Below are positions 37,694 through 47,034 of a stretch of 64,000 bases of DNA, piece by piece. The notes beneath the pieces were generated by a model that worked only from the letters and a program-made list of their open reading frames with translations, was not told where the DNA came from and ran no database searches. The stretch lies in NCBI RefSeq assembly GCF_003182475.1, contig NZ_QGTS01000010.1, positions 1-64,000 of the forward strand. Direction: 5' to 3'. Position 1 is the first letter of the stretch, and each line of letters opens with the position of its first letter. This DNA is from Mangrovibacter plantisponsor. GTDB lineage: Bacteria > Pseudomonadota > Gammaproteobacteria > Enterobacterales > Enterobacteriaceae. Position numbers and translations under genes: made by a program.

Positions 37694-37832
37694 TCTCAGG
37701 CGGTATAAACAGCCTTGAAATGCATGAACGACACGTAACACAAACCACCGATGTGAGTGTTTACTATCTCTGTATTACGCGCCATTCCTGTATATTAATT
37801 GTGAAAATTGTCTTTGATGCAGATCACGATTT

Positions 37833-38627
37833 TCACTTCTCGCGTAAAGCGTTAACCTGTGTCAAATGAGGTTTAACACGCCCGTACAAAGCCGGGTTAT
37901 CACTTTCATCTTTCAGCTTGACCCCCGACAGGCGGCGAATAAATGCCTGCTCCAGTAACCACGCCAGTTTAAAGGCAGCGGCATCCCAGTTAAGCCCTTC
38001 CGGGCGCACATTAGAAATACAGTTTCGTTCAGCATCACGCCGCCCCCGGCTGGGTGACCAGGTCATATACACCCCAAGGCTGTCTGGCGAAGACAGGCCC
38101 GGACGCTCGCCAATCAACATGGCGACTGCTTTTGCATGTAAGCACTCACCAACATCATCCGCCAGGGCAACACGCGCCTGATGAGCCAAAACCACTGGCC
38201 CCAGTGAAATACCCAGTTCAGAAAGATAAGGCAGTAATGCGCGAACCAGTTCACAGGCCTGGCGATGTACCGCCCAGGATGACAGACCGTCTCCCACCAC
38301 CAGCACCAGATCCGGTGAATCATTACGCAGTTGGGTGAGCTGGTTTCGGCTTTCAAGGCTAAGCTGGCGGCCCAAATCCGGGCGCTGGAGAAAACTGTGC
38401 CTGTCAGGCGCGGCACTTTGCACCGTCAGAGTTCTCAACCCTAAACATTCAAGACTTTGAGCCACTTTGTCGCTGTCAAACGGCTGGTGAATCGCATCCC
38501 GGGCCTGCGCATGCGCCAGGCCAAATTTCAGCACTTCGCGGGTAGGTAAACTTGCCCCACTGCGCCCCAGCGCAATACGGGCATCGGTAAACTGCGTAAG
38601 GGAGCGCCAGGCATCCGGTAATGTCAT
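37833..38627 (-). CDS. eutC: EutC, ethanolamine ammonia-lyase small subunit
   Basis: 264 aa from MTLPDAWRSLTQFT, with AGGAGA upstream. It contains LVLVVGDGLSSWAVHRQA and VAMLIGERPGLSSPDSLGVY, conserved EutC segments that help bind the coenzyme B12 nucleotide loop. With EutB it converts ethanolamine to acetaldehyde and ammonia. Overlaps the eutB stop by four bases. Shorter than the E. coli microcompartment-linked EutC (~295 aa), mainly at the N-terminus, where the encapsulation peptide would be. Confidence 0.94.
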   Translation of the reverse strand: MTLPDAWRSLTQFTDARIALGRSGASLPTREVLKFGLAHAQARDAIHQPFDSDKVAQSLECLGLRTLTVQSAAPDRHSFLQRPDLGRQLSLESRNQLTQLRNDSPDLVLVVGDGLSSWAVHRQACELVRALLPYLSELGISLGPVVLAHQARVALADDVGECLHAKAVAMLIGERPGLSSPDSLGVYMTWSPSRGRRDAERNCISNVRPEGLNWDAAAFKLAWLLEQAFIRRLSGVKLKDESDNPALYGRVKPHLTQVNALREK

Positions 38628-40012
38628 GCCACTTCTCCTTTAGGTAACGCACTCAGCAGCGGGTGGCTCGCACCGGTCAGGCGTAATTGCCCTGTGCGGT
38701 CAATAATCTGCATCCGCTCTAACCAGGCGGCAAACTCTGGTGCATGTTTAAGCCCCAGTAAACGCCGAATATAGAGCGCATCATGGAATGAGGTGCTCTG
38801 GTAATTAAGCATAATGTCATCGGCTCCCGGCACCCCTATCAGGAAGGTCAGCCCGGCAGCGGCCAGTAATGTCAGCAGGGTATCCATGTCATCCTGGTCG
38901 GCTTCAGCATGGTTGGTGTAGCACACATCGCACCCCAGTGGCAGGCCAAGTAATTTACCGCAAAAATGGTCTTCCAGGCCGGCACGAATAATTTGCTTAC
39001 CATCGTACAAATATTCCGGGCCGATAAACCCAACCACCGTATTAACCAGCAGGGGTTTAAAGTGGCGGGCCACCGCGTAAGCACGGGCTTCACAGGTTTG
39101 CTGATCCACCCCATGATGGGCATCTGCCGACAGGCAACTTCCCTGGCCGGTTTCGAAGTACATCACATTATCGCCCAGCGTACCGCGCTTGAGTGACAGC
39201 GCGGCATCACGCGCCTCAGCCAGCATCGCCAGGTCAATACCAAAACCGGTATTCGCCGCCTGCGTACCTGCAACCGACTGAAACACCAGGTCAACCGGCG
39301 CACCGCGCTCCATTAACTGCAGAGTGTTGGTCACATGGGTCAGCACACAAGACTGTGTGGGGATCTCGAAACGGCTGATAACATCGTCCAGCATATAATT
39401 CAGCCGCTCAAGTACTGGCAGGCTGTCGCTTGCCGGGTTGATCCCCACCACCGCATCGCCACTACCGTACAGCAGGCCATCCAGCATGCTGGCGGCAATA
39501 CCCTGCAGGTCATCGGTGGGGTGATTCGGTTGCAGGCGCACACTTAAGTGGCCAGGCAAACCAATGGTGTTGCGAAACCGGGTGATGACCTGGCACTTGC
39601 TGGCCGCCAGGATCAAATCCTGGTTGCGCATCAGTTTACTGACTGCCGCAGCCATTTCAGGCGTAATACCCGGAGCAACCCGGGTTAACAGCGCATGATC
39701 CGTTCCATCTTCCAGTAACCAGTCACGAAATTCCCCTACCGTCAGGTGGCTGATGGGAGCGAACGCCTCCCGATCATGGGTATCCACGATAAGCCGGGTG
39801 ACTTCATCTTCTTCATAAGGCACCAGCGCCTGGTTCAGAAACGTCGTCAACGGTAAATCCGCCAGCACGAATTTCGCAGCCATGCGCTCTTCCGCACTTG
39901 CCGCGGCAACGCCTGCCAGTTGGTCCCCGGAACGCGCCGGGGAAGCCTTAGCCATAACCTCTTTCAGACTGGCGAATGTCCATGTGTTGTGCGCCAGAGT
40001 GGTTTTATACAT
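38624..40012 (-). CDS. eutB: EutB, ethanolamine ammonia-lyase large subunit
   Basis: 462 aa TIM-barrel subunit with the adenosylcobalamin active site. Recognisable EutB segments are GDQLAGVAAASAEERMAAKF, FETGQGSCLSADAHHGVDQQ, VGFIGPEYLYDGKQIIRAGL and CDVCYTNHAEADQDDMDTLL. Pathway: ethanolamine to acetaldehyde plus NH3 in the cytosol. Diverged from E. coli EutB and paired with an Eat-type permease, as in Pseudomonas rather than in the enterobacterial eut microcompartment operon. It follows the permease gene by 13 bases. Confidence 0.95.
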   Translation of the reverse strand: MYKTTLAHNTWTFASLKEVMAKASPARSGDQLAGVAAASAEERMAAKFVLADLPLTTFLNQALVPYEEDEVTRLIVDTHDREAFAPISHLTVGEFRDWLLEDGTDHALLTRVAPGITPEMAAAVSKLMRNQDLILAASKCQVITRFRNTIGLPGHLSVRLQPNHPTDDLQGIAASMLDGLLYGSGDAVVGINPASDSLPVLERLNYMLDDVISRFEIPTQSCVLTHVTNTLQLMERGAPVDLVFQSVAGTQAANTGFGIDLAMLAEARDAALSLKRGTLGDNVMYFETGQGSCLSADAHHGVDQQTCEARAYAVARHFKPLLVNTVVGFIGPEYLYDGKQIIRAGLEDHFCGKLLGLPLGCDVCYTNHAEADQDDMDTLLTLLAAAGLTFLIGVPGADDIMLNYQSTSFHDALYIRRLLGLKHAPEFAAWLERMQIIDRTGQLRLTGASHPLLSALPKGEVA

Positions 40013-40025
40013 GGGATAACCTTTA

Positions 40026-41402
40026 TTACATCACTGTCAGTTGCGGATCCAGCGCAGCACGGGCACGAGCAGTGGCTGTCATTCGGAACCATACATAACC
40101 GGCCAGCATCATTACGGCGAAAATCACCGCCAGTTCAAAATTGTAGTACACCATCGCCACCAGGCAGAGTACCGATACAGCCAGTGCAAATGCCGGAACT
40201 ACCGGGAATCCCGGTGCTTTGAAGGGGCGTTCCAGCTCAGGTTCCGTGCGACGCAGCCTGAACAGTGCCGCCATCGACGTGATGTACATAACAATCGCAC
40301 CGAATACAGACATGGTAACGATGCTGGCAGTCAGCGGCATGCCATTAATCGTAATCAGGGAGTCGGAAAATATAGCGGCGATACCAATCACACCACCGGC
40401 AAGGATTGCCAGAACAGGTGTTTGTGTACGGCGGTTAACACGCGCCAAAGAAGCCGGCAGGTACCCGGCCCGTGCCAGGGAGAAAATCTGGCGGGAGTAC
40501 CCCATGATAATGCCATGGAACGAGGCGACCAGGCCGAACAGCCCCAGCCAAACCAGCATATGTAACCAGCCGCTGCTGCCACCTACCTGCAGTTTCATTG
40601 CCTGAGGTAATGGGTCATTAATGTTGGATAATGCACGCCAGTCACCCACACCACCAGCAAAGATCATCACGCCTACGGCCAGCACCGTCAACGTGATAAT
40701 TCCGCCACCCAGTGCGCGAGGAATGGTATGACGTGGATTTTTTGCTTCTTCCGCCGCCATGGATGCACCTTCAATAGCCAGGAAGAACCAAATCGCAAAA
40801 GGAATGGCAGCAAACATACCTGAAAGCGCTACGGAAGAGAACGTGTCACTGCCTGCCCAGCCGTGGCTGGCAAAATTGCTCCACTGGAACCCAGGAGCCA
40901 CCACACCCATAAAGACCAGCAACTCAAAAATTGCCAGCAATGTAACGAACAATTCAAAGGTTGCCGCAATGCCAACGCCCAAAATATTCAGCGCCATAAA
41001 TACCAGGTAGGCGCCACAGGCTACCCATTTGGGATCCAGTGAAGGGAATTGCACATTCAGGTAGGCACCAATCGCCATCGCAATGGCCGGTGGAGCAAAG
41101 ACAAACTCGACCAGGGTTGCAAACCCGGCAATAAAACCACCGGTTGGCCCGAAGGCGCGAAAAGCGTAAGCAAACGGCCCACCGGCGTGCGGAATAGCAG
41201 TTGTCAGTTCAGTAAAACTAAAAATAAACGCGCAGTACATGGCCGCAATCAACACAGCGACTATCAGGAACCCCAGGGTTCCTGCCGCAGACCAGCCATA
41301 ACTCCAGCCAAAATATTCACCTGATATCACCAGCCCAACAGCGATGCCCCATAACCGGAAGCTCCCCAGTGAGCGTTTTAATGTTGTCGGTTGTTCAGAC
41401 AT
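40026..41402 (-). CDS. eat: Eat, ethanolamine permease (APC family)
   Basis: 458 aa with about twelve membrane helices, beginning MSEQPTTLKRSLGSFRLWG. The N-terminal GLVISGEYFGWSYGW and mid-protein FFLAIEGASMAAEEAKNPRH are typical of amino acid/polyamine/organocation permeases of the ethanolamine (eat) group. Ethanolamine import fits the two downstream lyase subunit genes. First gene of the three-gene operon; GAGG lies upstream of the start. The operon contains no acetaldehyde dehydrogenase, alcohol dehydrogenase or regulator. Confidence 0.9.
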   Translation of the reverse strand: MSEQPTTLKRSLGSFRLWGIAVGLVISGEYFGWSYGWSAAGTLGFLIVAVLIAAMYCAFIFSFTELTTAIPHAGGPFAYAFRAFGPTGGFIAGFATLVEFVFAPPAIAMAIGAYLNVQFPSLDPKWVACGAYLVFMALNILGVGIAATFELFVTLLAIFELLVFMGVVAPGFQWSNFASHGWAGSDTFSSVALSGMFAAIPFAIWFFLAIEGASMAAEEAKNPRHTIPRALGGGIITLTVLAVGVMIFAGGVGDWRALSNINDPLPQAMKLQVGGSSGWLHMLVWLGLFGLVASFHGIIMGYSRQIFSLARAGYLPASLARVNRRTQTPVLAILAGGVIGIAAIFSDSLITINGMPLTASIVTMSVFGAIVMYITSMAALFRLRRTEPELERPFKAPGFPVVPAFALAVSVLCLVAMVYYNFELAVIFAVMMLAGYVWFRMTATARARAALDPQLTVM

Positions 41403-41452
41403 AACGACCTCGCCATAAAATTAATCAAAAATAAACGCAACTGGCGAAGGTG

Positions 41453-41470
41453 TTGCAAAGTGTGTACCAG
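41453..41470 (-). promoter_or_regulatory. Candidate sigma-54 promoter of eat-eutB-eutC
   Basis: On the minus strand CTGGTACACACTTTGCAA, with GG (41468-41467) and GC (41456-41455) exactly ten bases apart as in the -24/-12 consensus TGGCACGN4TTGCA. Predicted start near 41443, about 41 bases before eat. A dyad GCAC-N7-GTGC (41543-41557) about 107 bases upstream of that start is positioned like an enhancer-binding-protein site. Confidence 0.5.
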
Positions 41471-41603
41471 GTCTTAAATACCCATAAAGTCACTGAGTTA
41501 ATCGGGAACAGGCAAGATGCTGAAACGCGGCAAGCAAGAAATGCACTTTTTTAGTGCGCAAGGTTCAGAGGCAAAATAAGGCTGCACCATTTCCGGGCCT
41601 GGC

Positions 41604-42233
41604 TTAAAACGCGACGTCCAGCCCCAGTTGCCATGTGGCCAGGTCATTACCTGGCTGTGTGTTGCCCTGAGACAAACGCGCATAAGCAGCAATATTTTGA
41701 TTTAATGGAAGATTTGCTCCCATTGAGAAGCCAATTTTCTCATCCTGCTGGCCACTCTGGGCAGTATAGGGTTCAGACCACGAAGATGAACCTGAAATAA
41801 GATCAACCTGCGCCCAGGGCTGGATCACACCCCAGGCGTAGTCCAGTCGCCAGCCAATACGGCTCACATTCGACGCCTCAGCAGACGACCCAGACCAGGG
41901 TGCACGGTATTGATCCCACCCGGCAACGGGGCCTGTGGCAAAGTTATTGTTTAACGGGAATTGCCAGTGCGTACTCACGGACTGTTCACCGGGCAATGAA
42001 GAGTCACGCCACATGACCATATTGCCCATTGGTGCATGAGACGCTTTGATGTGCTGTGCCAGAATAGTGTTGTAATCCACCCGGGCAACGCTCTCCTGTG
42101 GGGCAACCGGAACAGTGCTGACATTATCGCTGCGCGTATCCAGCGCCAGTGCCGCCGACGAATAAAACACGCACAACCCACAACAGGCTGCATAACTGAC
42201 TGCTTTGCCACTGCTAAAGGAGATGCTGTTCAT
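41604..42233 (-). CDS. yhjY: YhjY-like outer-membrane beta-domain protein
   Basis: 209 aa from the ATG at 42233 (the longer frame needs a TTG). A signal peptide (cleaved near AALALDTRS) is followed by a domain rich in alternating hydrophobic/aromatic strands that ends ATWQLGLDVAF; the terminal Phe is typical of outer-membrane barrels. It sits where E. coli has yhjY, next to tag and in the same orientation, and resembles the autotransporter-barrel part of that protein. Passenger or enzymatic activity is not evident. Confidence 0.7.
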   Translation of the reverse strand: MNSISFSSGKAVSYAACCGLCVFYSSAALALDTRSDNVSTVPVAPQESVARVDYNTILAQHIKASHAPMGNMVMWRDSSLPGEQSVSTHWQFPLNNNFATGPVAGWDQYRAPWSGSSAEASNVSRIGWRLDYAWGVIQPWAQVDLISGSSSWSEPYTAQSGQQDEKIGFSMGANLPLNQNIAAYARLSQGNTQPGNDLATWQLGLDVAF

Positions 42234-42477
42234 GGTGGACGCCTGCAAATATTCGGTTTTATTTTTTCTTTATCGGTATTTTTTTATATACAACACAACT
42301 GCGACAGGATTTATTTACCTGCCGAGATTGCCACGGGCCTCACGGGATGGTGTGATGTCCGTCCAGTTTTACCTCTTACCTGCGTGTTACCTGAACAATG
42401 TCAAAAACGCAGGGTATATATTTTAAGCGTATAGCCGATAATAACGATTTACCACATCACAATTAAGGACTGGCACC

Positions 42478-43041
42478 ATGCAACGTTGCGGTTGGGTTAC
42501 CCAGGATTCACTTTATATTGATTATCATGACAATGAATGGGGCATACCGCAAAAGTCAGGCGAAAAATTATTCGAAATGTTATGCCTTGAAGGCCAACAG
42601 GCTGGTTTGTCGTGGATTACTGTGTTGAAAAAACGGGAAAATTACCGTGCAGCATTCCACCAGTTCAACCCGCAAAAAGTCGCCGAAATGCAGGCGGATG
42701 ACGTAGAAAAACTGCTGCAAAATGCCGGTATCATTCGCCACCGGGGTAAGATTGAAGCCATCATAACGAACGCCCGGGCATGGGTCGCGATGGAACAAAA
42801 TGGCGAGTCATTTTCAGATTTTATCTGGGGTTTTGTCGACCACCAGCCGGTGATTAACAGCCCGGAAACATTGTCTGCGGTCCCGGCCAGTACGCCAGTA
42901 TCAGAAGCGATGTCTAAAGCGTTGAAAAAGCGGGGTTTCAAATTTGTTGGTTCGACCATTTGCTATGCGTTCATGCAGGCTTGCGGGCTGGTGAATGACC
43001 ATGTAATCAGTTGCGCCTGCCACCCGGAGGCAGGCAGATGA
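42478..43041 (+). CDS. tag: Tag, 3-methyladenine DNA glycosylase I
   Basis: 187 aa, full length. Removes 3-methyladenine from alkylated DNA; constitutive in E. coli. The zinc snap residues are visible: Cys4 (MQRCGW), His in IDYHDNEWG, and the C-terminal HVISCACH. Divergent from yhjY; its stop overlaps the yiaC start (ATGA). Confidence 0.96.
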   Translation: MQRCGWVTQDSLYIDYHDNEWGIPQKSGEKLFEMLCLEGQQAGLSWITVLKKRENYRAAFHQFNPQKVAEMQADDVEKLLQNAGIIRHRGKIEAIITNARAWVAMEQNGESFSDFIWGFVDHQPVINSPETLSAVPASTPVSEAMSKALKKRGFKFVGSTICYAFMQACGLVNDHVISCACHPEAGR

Positions 43042-43469
43042 TTCGTCGCAGCCGCGCACGAGACATGCCGGAACTTCTGTCACTCTGGCTTGCCAGCACA
43101 ACGGCAGCCCACGAATTTATTCCGGTCAGTTACTGGCAGGCAAGTGTGCCTGTTGTCCGGGATATTTACCTGCCCCATGCCACCACCTGGGTTTACCATG
43201 AGCAGGGAGAGTTACAGGGCTTTGTCAGCGTACTGGAATCGCGCTTTATTGGGGCGCTTTTTATCGCGCCCCATTCAGTAGGCCATGGGATTGGGCGAGA
43301 ATTACTCAGCCACGTTAAAAATCGCTACCCGCTGCTAAGCCTGGAGGTATACCAGAAAAACAGCCGGGCAGTGAGTTTTTACCATGCCCAGGGCTTTCGT
43401 ATTATTGAAAGCGCCTGGCAGGACGACACCCAGGAGCCCACCTGGATCATGAGCTGGCAGGCGGGGTGA
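43038..43469 (+). CDS. yiaC: YiaC, GNAT-family lysine acetyltransferase
   Basis: 143 aa from the ATG at 43038 ([14 protein letters not shown]), which overlaps the tag stop; the longer frame is rejected. GNAT acetyl-CoA loop [11 protein letters not shown] near residue 83, and the C-terminal [19 protein letters not shown] motif. In E. coli YiaC is a protein lysine acetyltransferase affecting motility. Ends overlapping the convergent bisC end by 23 bases. Confidence 0.93.
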   Translation: MIRRSRARDMPELLSLWLASTTAAHEFIPVSYWQASVPVVRDIYLPHATTWVYHEQGELQGFVSVLESRFIGALFIAPHSVGHGIGRELLSHVKNRYPLLSLEVYQKNSRAVSFYHAQGFRIIESAWQDDTQEPTWIMSWQAG

Positions 43470-45774
43470 AAGCCGTCACCGTTGGTAACTCTCCGGTGAA
43501 CTTCTCCATCCACACCAACGAAGTATTCGCAGCACAACCATTCCCCAGGCGCGACGAAGGTATATCTTTGGTCAGCACATTCACTGCGCCGTGTTTACAC
43601 AGGCTACCTTCGCCATCCTGTAAATCCGGCCATGCACCCTGGTGAATACAAATCACACCAGGTTTAATGCCATCAGTCACATGCGCCCCGGCAAGTACTT
43701 GCCCACGGCCATTCCATACCCGAACAACATCACCATGGCGAATACCACGGGCTTTCGCATCAGTGGCATTGAGTGTCACAGGTTCCCTTCCGGCAATTTG
43801 ATAGCGTTCACGCAACCGGCTGTAATTTAGCTGGCTGTGCAACCGGTGAGCCGGGTGGGCAGACAACAACTGCAATTGTTCTGGTTGCGCATTACCGTGC
43901 CACTCATCAGGCGCCAGCCAGGTGGGGTGCCCCGGGCAATCCTGGTAGCCGTAACTGGCAATTCGCTCTGAATGAATCACAATTTTACCGGTTTCGGTTT
44001 TCAGTGGATGTGCCTGTGGGTCTGCCCGGAAATCACCAAACCGCACAAACTGGCTGTTCGCCGGGTTTTCTGGCATTTCGATGAGCTGGTTCTGTTCCCA
44101 GAAAGTGGCAAAAGGTATTAGCGATACCTGGTTGGCAGCCCCCCTTGTGGCAGCCATTTGATAAAATGTCTCCAGCCAGGCCATTTCACCTTTGCCTTCC
44201 GTAAAGCGCTGTTTTCCGCCTTTCTCCCAGTATTCACTCAGGTCGGCAAAAATAGTGAAATCATCGCGGGCTTCATATTGAGGAGCCACAACCTGCTTCA
44301 TGGGGACCAGGTGCTGCTGGCTGTAATCCCCGGTCATGGTCATATCATTGCGTTCATAACTCGTTGTCACCGGCAAAACGATATCGGCATGCTTCGCCGC
44401 CCCGGTCCAGAAACATTCCGAGATAACAATAAGCTCAGGTTTTTGCCACGCCCGAATCAGGCGGTTGGTATCCTGGTGGTGAGTAAAATTAGCACCACCT
44501 GCCCACCAAATCATTTTCACATCCGGGAATATGCGGTTTTCACCATTGTGCTGGTAAGCACCACCCGGGTTTTCCAGCGCCTCGACAATCCGGGCGACCG
44601 GCACTTTATCTACCGCATCAGTTCCGCCCGCCACACTCCCCTGCATGGACGCCAGCACCGCTGCACGCCTGGTCGGGTTACCACCATTAGCAAAATGATA
44701 AGACAACCCAAAACCACCGCCGGGCAAGCCAATTTGCCCCAACATTGCGGCCAGCGTCACCAGCATCCAGTGCTTCTGCTCACCATATTGCTGGCGTTGC
44801 ATGCCCCACCCGGCCATCAGCATAGTGCGGTTATGGCTGAACAACTGTGCCAGCTCGCGCAGGGTTTGTGCTGGTATGCCACAAATCGCAGCAGCCCAAT
44901 CGGCGTCTTTTTTGATGCCATCCGGCTCACCCAACAGGTAACCCTGGAAGGTAGCAAACCCGCTGGTGTATTTGTCCAGAAAAGCACTGTCATGCCACTG
45001 ATTTTCCAGCAACGTGGTGGCGATGCCCAGCATCATTGCAACATCTGTCCCCATATACGGAGCCAGCCAGGTCATCTGCTCGCCAAAGAAATCGTGGGTT
45101 TCTGAACGCATCGGATCAATACAAATCAGGCGTTTGCCACTTTTTTTCAGCGCCTCGTAATACTTCATGCCTTGCTCGTCGCTGGCGTTCCAGGCAATTT
45201 TCAGGGTATTGAGTGGGTTGGCACTCCACATAACCACCACATCGCTGTGCTCCAGCACCAGAGGCCAGCTGGTTTGCTGCTGGTAAACTTCGTTACCCCC
45301 CACGACATACGGCATTATCACCTGGGCCGCTCCGGTCGAGTAATCGCCCAAATGCCCGGTATACCCGCCAGCCAGACTCATGTAGCGCTGTAACAGTGTG
45401 GCGGCTTTGTGCATCACACCATTGGAACGCCAGCCATATGAACCGGCAAAAATTGACGACGCGCCCCAGGTTTGGCGGATACGGCGGTGCTGGCGGTCAA
45501 CCAGTGCCAGCGCATCTTCCCAGGAGACCCGAACAAACTCATCCTGACCACGCATACCCTGGGGATTGTCCGGTGATGCCAGGTAGCCCTTACGCACCAT
45601 GGGGTAACGCACCCGGGTTGGACTGTGAACCTGGTCTGCCACAACGGTCTGGAGCGTATTTTCATGCGAGGTATTGAGGGCACCACGAGACGAAAATACC
45701 GTTTCGCCATCAGTTTCTACCAACACAGGCCCCCAGTGGGCTGCTGTCAGTACCTGGTATCGTTTTTTATCCAC
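43447..45774 (-). CDS. bisC: BisC, biotin sulfoxide reductase (molybdenum enzyme)
   Basis: 775 aa from a GTG at 45774, preceded by GGAG seven bases away, giving an N-terminus ([16 protein letters not shown]) and length like E. coli (777 aa). The frame extends to an ATG at 45837 without a ribosome site. DMSO-reductase family, cytosolic, no twin-arginine signal, bis-MGD cofactor; the Ser ligand lies in [12 protein letters not shown]. Reduces biotin and methionine sulfoxide. Other signatures: [46 protein letters not shown]. Confidence 0.95.
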   Translation of the reverse strand: MDKKRYQVLTAAHWGPVLVETDGETVFSSRGALNTSHENTLQTVVADQVHSPTRVRYPMVRKGYLASPDNPQGMRGQDEFVRVSWEDALALVDRQHRRIRQTWGASSIFAGSYGWRSNGVMHKAATLLQRYMSLAGGYTGHLGDYSTGAAQVIMPYVVGGNEVYQQQTSWPLVLEHSDVVVMWSANPLNTLKIAWNASDEQGMKYYEALKKSGKRLICIDPMRSETHDFFGEQMTWLAPYMGTDVAMMLGIATTLLENQWHDSAFLDKYTSGFATFQGYLLGEPDGIKKDADWAAAICGIPAQTLRELAQLFSHNRTMLMAGWGMQRQQYGEQKHWMLVTLAAMLGQIGLPGGGFGLSYHFANGGNPTRRAAVLASMQGSVAGGTDAVDKVPVARIVEALENPGGAYQHNGENRIFPDVKMIWWAGGANFTHHQDTNRLIRAWQKPELIVISECFWTGAAKHADIVLPVTTSYERNDMTMTGDYSQQHLVPMKQVVAPQYEARDDFTIFADLSEYWEKGGKQRFTEGKGEMAWLETFYQMAATRGAANQVSLIPFATFWEQNQLIEMPENPANSQFVRFGDFRADPQAHPLKTETGKIVIHSERIASYGYQDCPGHPTWLAPDEWHGNAQPEQLQLLSAHPAHRLHSQLNYSRLRERYQIAGREPVTLNATDAKARGIRHGDVVRVWNGRGQVLAGAHVTDGIKPGVICIHQGAWPDLQDGEGSLCKHGAVNVLTKDIPSSRLGNGCAANTSLVWMEKFTGELPTVTAFTPPASS

Positions 45775-45939
45775 AATGGGCTCCGGGATCTTTGCAGGTG
45801 TTAAGTGTTGTTGTTTTGCCGCGCTCTGTGGGCGCATTTTACAAAATCAGACTATTCAACGAAATTTTCTTTCGGTAAAGCCGTCATAATCTACCGCCAT
45901 CCGCATTACGACAATTCAATTTCGGCATAAGGATATAAC

Positions 45940-46602
45940 ATGAAAAAACATAAGGTTATGGTCGCAACATTAGTATGCGCCACACTCGTCATTTCCGGTT
46001 GTACAACAAACCCTTATACCGGTGAGAGCCAGGCCGCAAAATCCGGCGTTGGCGCAGGTATTGGCTCGCTGGTCGGTGCCGGTGTGGGAGCACTGTCTTC
46101 TTCAAAAAGTGACCGGGGGAAAGGTGCGCTGATTGGCGCGGCAGCCGGTGCTGCACTGGGCGGTGGCATTGGCTACTATATGGATGCCCAGGAAACGAAG
46201 CTGCGGGAAAAAATGCAAGGGACCGGGGTGAGCGTTACGCGCCATGGCGATAACATTGTGCTGAACATGCCCAATAATGTCACCTTTGACAGCAACAGTG
46301 CTGTGTTGAAACCTGCTGGTGCCAATACGCTAACGGGTGTCGCAATGGTGCTGAAAGAGTACCCGAAAACCGCCGTTAACGTGGTGGGTTATACAGACAG
46401 CACTGGCGGGCACGACCTGAACATGCGCCTTTCGCAACAGCGCGCAGACAGCGTTGGCAGTGCGCTGATTACTCAAGGTGTTGCCGGTAACCGGGTGCAC
46501 ACTTCTGGTATGGGCCCGGCCAACCCGGTCGCCAGTAACACAGCCGAAGAAGGTAAAGCCCAAAACCGCCGGGTAGAAATTACCTTGTCGCCGTTGCAGT
46601 AA
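45940..46602 (+). CDS. yiaD: YiaD, OmpA-domain outer-membrane lipoprotein
   Basis: 220 aa. Lipoprotein signal with lipobox LVISGC, then a Gly-rich segment (residues ~35-75, glycine-zipper-like) and a C-terminal OmpA/MotB peptidoglycan-binding domain (VTFDSNSAVLKPAG, VVGYTDSTGG, LSQQRADSVGSALI, NRRVEITL). Family role: envelope anchoring; E. coli yiaD acts as a multicopy suppressor of a bamB-type defect. Start has ATAAGGATATAAC upstream. Confidence 0.94.
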   Translation: MKKHKVMVATLVCATLVISGCTTNPYTGESQAAKSGVGAGIGSLVGAGVGALSSSKSDRGKGALIGAAAGAALGGGIGYYMDAQETKLREKMQGTGVSVTRHGDNIVLNMPNNVTFDSNSAVLKPAGANTLTGVAMVLKEYPKTAVNVVGYTDSTGGHDLNMRLSQQRADSVGSALITQGVAGNRVHTSGMGPANPVASNTAEEGKAQNRRVEITLSPLQ

Positions 46603-47034
46603 CACATATCGCCCGGGTTATAGATTAGCCCGGGTAATACTCTGACTTATAACACTTTCTACCCATGTCTTTTTCTGGTATTTCCACCCGTTGCGCAGTG
46701 AATCAGAAATACCCCCCCCTTAGCCAGAAGATCATTCTGTGTTGCACAGACTCAGGCCGGGCGATATATATTCATGCCAGATATGTACGGCATGCGGTTT
46801 TTGCCTTTACTGCTGCCAGTAAACAAAAATACCCACCAAGAATAAACGCATCAAAAATGGGCATCTGCACAAAAAACAGTGTGATTATCTGTCTTTTTTC
46901 GCACTTTTCCGCTCCGCAAACACTGTACTCTAATAGTAGAATCGTAACGTCATATCAGCCTTTCCAGGCAAAATCACAACGTGTGGCCGGCATTTGCCGC
47001 CCGTTAATATTCAGTTGAATTTACGGAGACCTGT
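46603..47034. other. yiaD-ghrB intergenic region
   Basis: 432 bases. Close to yiaD, two CCCGGG blocks (46612-46617 and 46631-46636, GCCCGGG...GCCCGGGTAAT) can pair and may end its transcript. The rest shows no gene; the ghrB promoter should lie near its right end, where TACGGAGACCTGT precedes the start. Confidence 0.45.

Noticed and set aside
42234-42477. Plus-strand ORFs in the yhjY-tag gap (42036-42434 and 42205-42426)
   Set aside because: They start inside yhjY antisense, carry no ribosome site, and end before tag in a region that should hold divergent promoters.
44158-45105. 315-codon plus-strand ORF antisense to bisC
   Set aside because: Shadow frame; Gln/His-rich translation without family features.
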